Part shown: piece by piece, positions 62,016-64,000 of the stretch
How positions within the stretch are numbered: position 1 is the first letter of the stretch
How the letters are laid out: each line of letters begins with the position of its first letter
Assembly (NCBI GenBank): GCA_902388455.1
Contig: CABMPD010000004.1
Coordinates: 1-64,000 of the forward strand
DNA from: an uncultured Alistipes sp.
GTDB lineage: Bacteria; Bacteroidota; Bacteroidia; Bacteroidales; UBA932
DNA length: 64,000 nucleotides
Direction: 5' to 3'
Made by a program: the position numbers and the translations under genes
The notes under the pieces: generated by a model
What the model was told of the DNA's origin: nothing
The model's input: the letters and a program-made list of their open reading frames with translations, nothing else
The model's database searches: none

Positions 62016-62339
62016 CTATCTGTCCTCCATTTTTATTCTTGTGGGCGGTGTCTGAGGGGAAGTAAGGTCCAGGGAGTTGCTTTCGAGCAGATGTTCTATC
62101 TCGCCTCTTTTGCCTGTGTGAAGCAGGCGGTTGTATTTGCCCATATACTCGGAGCGCAGGTTCCGGAGTGTCTCCTCATTGCCGGCCATCCTCTGCATCG
62201 TGTTTCGTATCCCGAAATGGATGCTGATGTAGAGGATGACCAGTGCGAAAATGTATAAAATAAATCTCCAGTGTCGTGTGAAACTGCTCTTTGCCAGTAC
62301 CTGTCCTCCCAGAACGTTCTCTATAACCCTTTTCTTCAT
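62016..62339 (-). CDS. ftsL: FtsL-like cell division protein
   Basis: 107 residues. A membrane helix at about 27-44 (ILYIFALVILYISIHFG) followed by a coiled-coil segment (RNLRSEYMGKYNRLLHTG) and an acidic, leucine-rich region. FtsL proteins have almost no sequence conservation; the call rests on size, layout and position between rsmH and ftsI. It overlaps rsmH by 4 bases. Confidence 0.82.
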   Translation of the reverse strand: MKKRVIENVLGGQVLAKSSFTRHWRFILYIFALVILYISIHFGIRNTMQRMAGNEETLRNLRSEYMGKYNRLLHTGKRGEIEHLLESNSLDLTSPQTPPTRIKMEDR

Positions 62340-63250
62340 GATTCTGCCCTCCGTGCTGCTCTGAGTTTGGCGCTGCGGGCCCTGGTGTTCTGTGCTACCT
62401 CGGCATCACTCGGGAGGACAGGCTTGCGGGTAATCACAGAGAAAGGCGATGGTGTGCGGCCGTAGATGTCAGAGCTCTGGCGTCCGGACGGATTTCCGCA
62501 GCGGAAAAAATTCTTGACCATGCGGTCCTCGAGAGAATGATATGTAATGATGGCTGCTATGCCCCCTGGTCTTAGGCTTTTGGCGATGCCGCGAAGCAGG
62601 TGCTCCAGACTGCGCATCTCTCCGTTTATTTCGATTCTCAGGGCCTGATATATGCGGGCCAGGGTCTTGTGCGGCGCTACAGGCGGGAGGATGCTTTCAA
62701 TGGCGGCGTTGAGATCGGCGGTGGTCCGGATAGGGCTTTTCTCCCTGGCTGTACAGATGAGGGATGCGATTTTCCGGCTGCCGTCCACCTCTCCGTAGAT
62801 GTGGAGAATGTCGGCCAGACGTTCCTGCGTACAGGTGTTCAGCAGGTCGGCGGCGCTTTCTCCTGCGGAGGTGTTCATCCTCATGTCCAAAGGAGCGTCG
62901 AAACGGAATGAAAAGCCTCTTTCCGGCGTGTCGAATTGATGGGATGATACCCCAAGGTCTGCCAGAATGCCGTCTACGGCGCGGTCGCAACCTAGGTTCC
63001 GGACGTGGTTGTGTATAAATCTGAAATTGCTGCGGACAGCTGTTACACGGCTGTCCTGCGGGGCGTTGGCTATCGCGTCCGGGTCCATGTCCAGGCAGAT
63101 CAGCCGGCCCTCGGGTCCAAGCTTTGAGAGGATGGCACGGCTGTGCCCTCCGCCGCCCAGCGTGGCGTCGATGTAGACACCGCTGGGGGTCACCTCAAGT
63201 ATGTCTACGCTCTCCCTGAGCATGACCGGTATGTGATACGCGTTGTTCAT
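62336..63250 (-). CDS. rsmH: 16S rRNA (cytosine-1402-N4)-methyltransferase
   Basis: 304 residues from the ATG at 63250 (MNNAYHIPVMLRESVDIL); the upstream in-frame stretch overlaps mraZ and is not family-like. SAM motif YIDATLGGGGHSRAIL, and DGILADLGVSSHQFD and IITYHSLEDRMVK. It methylates C1402 of 16S rRNA in the ribosomal P site. 19 bases after mraZ. Confidence 0.96.
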   Translation of the reverse strand: MNNAYHIPVMLRESVDILEVTPSGVYIDATLGGGGHSRAILSKLGPEGRLICLDMDPDAIANAPQDSRVTAVRSNFRFIHNHVRNLGCDRAVDGILADLGVSSHQFDTPERGFSFRFDAPLDMRMNTSAGESAADLLNTCTQERLADILHIYGEVDGSRKIASLICTAREKSPIRTTADLNAAIESILPPVAPHKTLARIYQALRIEINGEMRSLEHLLRGIAKSLRPGGIAAIITYHSLEDRMVKNFFRCGNPSGRQSSDIYGRTPSPFSVITRKPVLPSDAEVAQNTRARSAKLRAARRAES

Positions 63251-63269
63251 CGTCGTCTGTCGGAACTTG

Positions 63270-63716
63270 TTATCCCAGTATCTTCTCGGCCAGAGCCGTG
63301 AATTCCTCATCAGGCATGACAGAAATCTCGTATTTCTCACGTGCCCATAGCTCAATCTTGTGGTCATTGCCTGCGAACACCACTTCTTTCTCTACGCCGA
63401 TGCTGCCGAGCAGGGAACGGGGAATGGATATACGTCCGAGCTTGCCGTCAGGCTCTACCATGGCGCGTCCGCTCATGTAGCCGCGCCAGAATGCAGCGTG
63501 CTCGCGGTTGAAGAAATTGAGCCTGGACTTAATCTCGTCGGACTCCCGTTCCCATTCCTGGTAGGTGTATATGTCGAGGCATGGGGCAAAGAGGTTTTTC
63601 TTCACCACCAGAAGCATCGGCTGGCTGCTGTCCATGAGGGCCTTGAATGCCGATGGAAATACCAGTCTGCCCTTGTCGTCGGTCTTGGCTCTGTATTCTC
63701 CTACAAACTTTGTCAT
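63270..63716 (-). CDS. mraZ: Transcriptional regulator MraZ
   Basis: 148 residues from the ATG at 63716 (MTKFVGEYRAKTDDKGRLVF). Two swapped-hairpin AbrB-like repeats each carry the DxxGR pattern: DDKGRLVFPSAF and PDGKLGRISIPRSLL. MraZ proteins form rings and repress the dcw operon by binding repeated boxes upstream of their own gene. Four tandem 10-bp units are seen just upstream, and the first gene of the cluster is mraZ, as expected for autoregulation. Confidence 0.96.
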   Translation of the reverse strand: MTKFVGEYRAKTDDKGRLVFPSAFKALMDSSQPMLLVVKKNLFAPCLDIYTYQEWERESDEIKSRLNFFNREHAAFWRGYMSGRAMVEPDGKLGRISIPRSLLGSIGVEKEVVFAGNDHKIELWAREKYEISVMPDEEFTALAEKILG

Positions 63717-63721
63717 GCCTG

Positions 63722-63729
63722 CAAAATTA
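63722..63729 (-). promoter_or_regulatory. Putative -7 box of mraZ / dcw operon
   Basis: Minus-strand TAATTTTG, exact TAnnTTTG, only 5 bases before the mraZ ATG. If used, transcription would start within about 2 bases of the ATG, giving an essentially leaderless mRNA. No TTTG -33 element is at 19-21 bases; the MraZ-type repeats fill that place. Confidence 0.42.
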
Positions 63730-63735
63730 GTAAAA

Positions 63736-63775
63736 GATTTTACATATTTTTCCACTTTATTACAATTTTTTCCAC
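63736..63775 (-). repeat. Four tandem 10-bp repeats upstream of mraZ (candidate MraZ operator)
   Basis: Minus strand, in order: GTGGAAAAAA (63775-63766), TTGTAATAAA (63765-63756), GTGGAAAAAT (63755-63746), ATGTAAAATC (63745-63736). Each unit has TGG or TGT at the same place, so TGKAA boxes recur every 10 bases with five bases between. E. coli MraZ binds TGGGN boxes with the same 10-base period. Confidence 0.65.
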
Positions 63776-63792
63776 AATTTCAAAATATTTTC

Positions 63793-63800
63793 TATTTTTG
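63793..63800 (+). promoter_or_regulatory. TAnnTTTG-like box close to the divergent gene
   Basis: TATTTTTG ends 4 bases before the ATG at 63805. If it is the -7 box, the mRNA would be leaderless. The region is very A/T-rich, so a chance match is quite possible, and no -33 element is seen. Confidence 0.25.
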
Positions 63801-63804
63801 TTTC

Positions 63805-64000
63805 ATGAAAATTCAGGAGTTAAAGGATAAGTTATTGTCTGACAGAATATTCAAAGGTGTTGTCTACGGTGTCCTCGGGACGCTGGCAATCGAATTCATA
63901 ATTTTACTGATAATATTTTCTATCAGGGCTTTGCCCGACCGGTCCGTCAGGGAGGCCCGGCAAGAGGAAAGACGGGAACTCCGTCAGGAAAGAAAAGATA
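63805..64000 (+). CDS. Small membrane protein, unknown (3' truncated by window edge)
   Basis: 65 residues are visible before the window ends. MKIQELKDKLLSDRIFKG is followed by a single membrane helix (GTLAIEFIILLIIFSIRAL, about 23-41) and then a highly charged Arg/Glu helix (REARQEERRELRQERKD) that may be a coiled coil. Divergent from mraZ with 88 bases between the starts. I do not recognise the family; it may be a stress- or motility-independent envelope protein, but nothing supports a specific role. Confidence 0.65.
   Translation, partial: MKIQELKDKLLSDRIFKGVVYGVLGTLAIEFIILLIIFSIRALPDRSVREARQEERRELRQERKD

Overview
The window is a gene-dense chromosomal segment of a member of Bacteroidota, most likely order Bacteroidales. 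Evidence for this: GLPGLI-family proteins beside a carboxypeptidase-regulatory/TonB-type outer-membrane protein, BACON and fimbrillin-like lipoproteins, ExbB-4TM-ExbD-ExbD and TonB-like proteins, a FucP-type sugar permease with a ROK kinase, promoter-like TTTG / TAnnTTTG elements, and almost no Shine-Dalgarno sites. I cannot fix the genus; an Alistipes/Rikenellaceae-like organism is a guess only. No insertion sequence, prophage or CRISPR array is visible, and no stretch over 300 bases lacks a gene.

Layout. 1-4.6 kb (+): two near-identical tandem GLPGLI genes (the first cut by the window edge) and a large outer-membrane receptor-like protein. 4.6-12.7 kb (+): a BlaI/BlaR1-type sensor pair whose BlaR1 carries a TonB C-terminal domain, rlmN, a patatin-like outer-membrane phospholipase, recX, then a sugar permease and ROK glucokinase with their own promoter. 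12.7-15.8 kb (-): prfB with its programmed +1 frameshift, a serine hydrolase and an unusually short LysR regulator. 15.8-28.15 kb (-): a six-gene, 12.3 kb operon of exported proteins running DUF4384 protein, secreted caspase-fold protease with WG repeats, small beta-barrel, BACON/LRR lipoprotein, fimbrillin-like lipoprotein and giant LRR lipoprotein. This is the most unusual part of the window. 28.2-38.0 kb (-): closely packed alkaline phosphatase, asnS, udk, TonB-like gene and an RND efflux set (adaptor, pump, TolC). 38.1-40.6 kb (-): ExbB/4TM/ExbD/ExbD operon with terminator and a tRNA-Ser(GGA). 40.6-46.4 kb (-): ansA-tatD-dprA and galE-sigma-anti-sigma. 46.4-48.7 kb (+): rpiB-truB-queA. 48.7-63.7 kb (-): a complete division and cell-wall (dcw) cluster from mraZ to ftsZ. 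At the right edge a divergent membrane-protein gene begins.

How the parts work together. The dcw genes make the lipid-linked peptidoglycan precursor (MurE with the DNPR motif of meso-diaminopimelate-adding enzymes, then MurD, MurC, MraY, MurG) and the septal machine (FtsL, FtsI with a PASTA domain, FtsW, FtsQ, FtsA, FtsZ). Upstream of mraZ lie four tandem 10-bp units with TGG/TGT cores, the geometry of a MraZ operator. The ExbBD and TonB-like proteins could power outer-membrane receptors such as the one at the left end. In the 12.3 kb operon a clan CD-type protease is encoded together with lipoproteins that share fimbrillin-like modules; in Porphyromonas, fimbrillin precursors are matured by a clan CD protease (gingipain), so a dedicated surface maturation/adhesion system is a testable idea. 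That link is inference.
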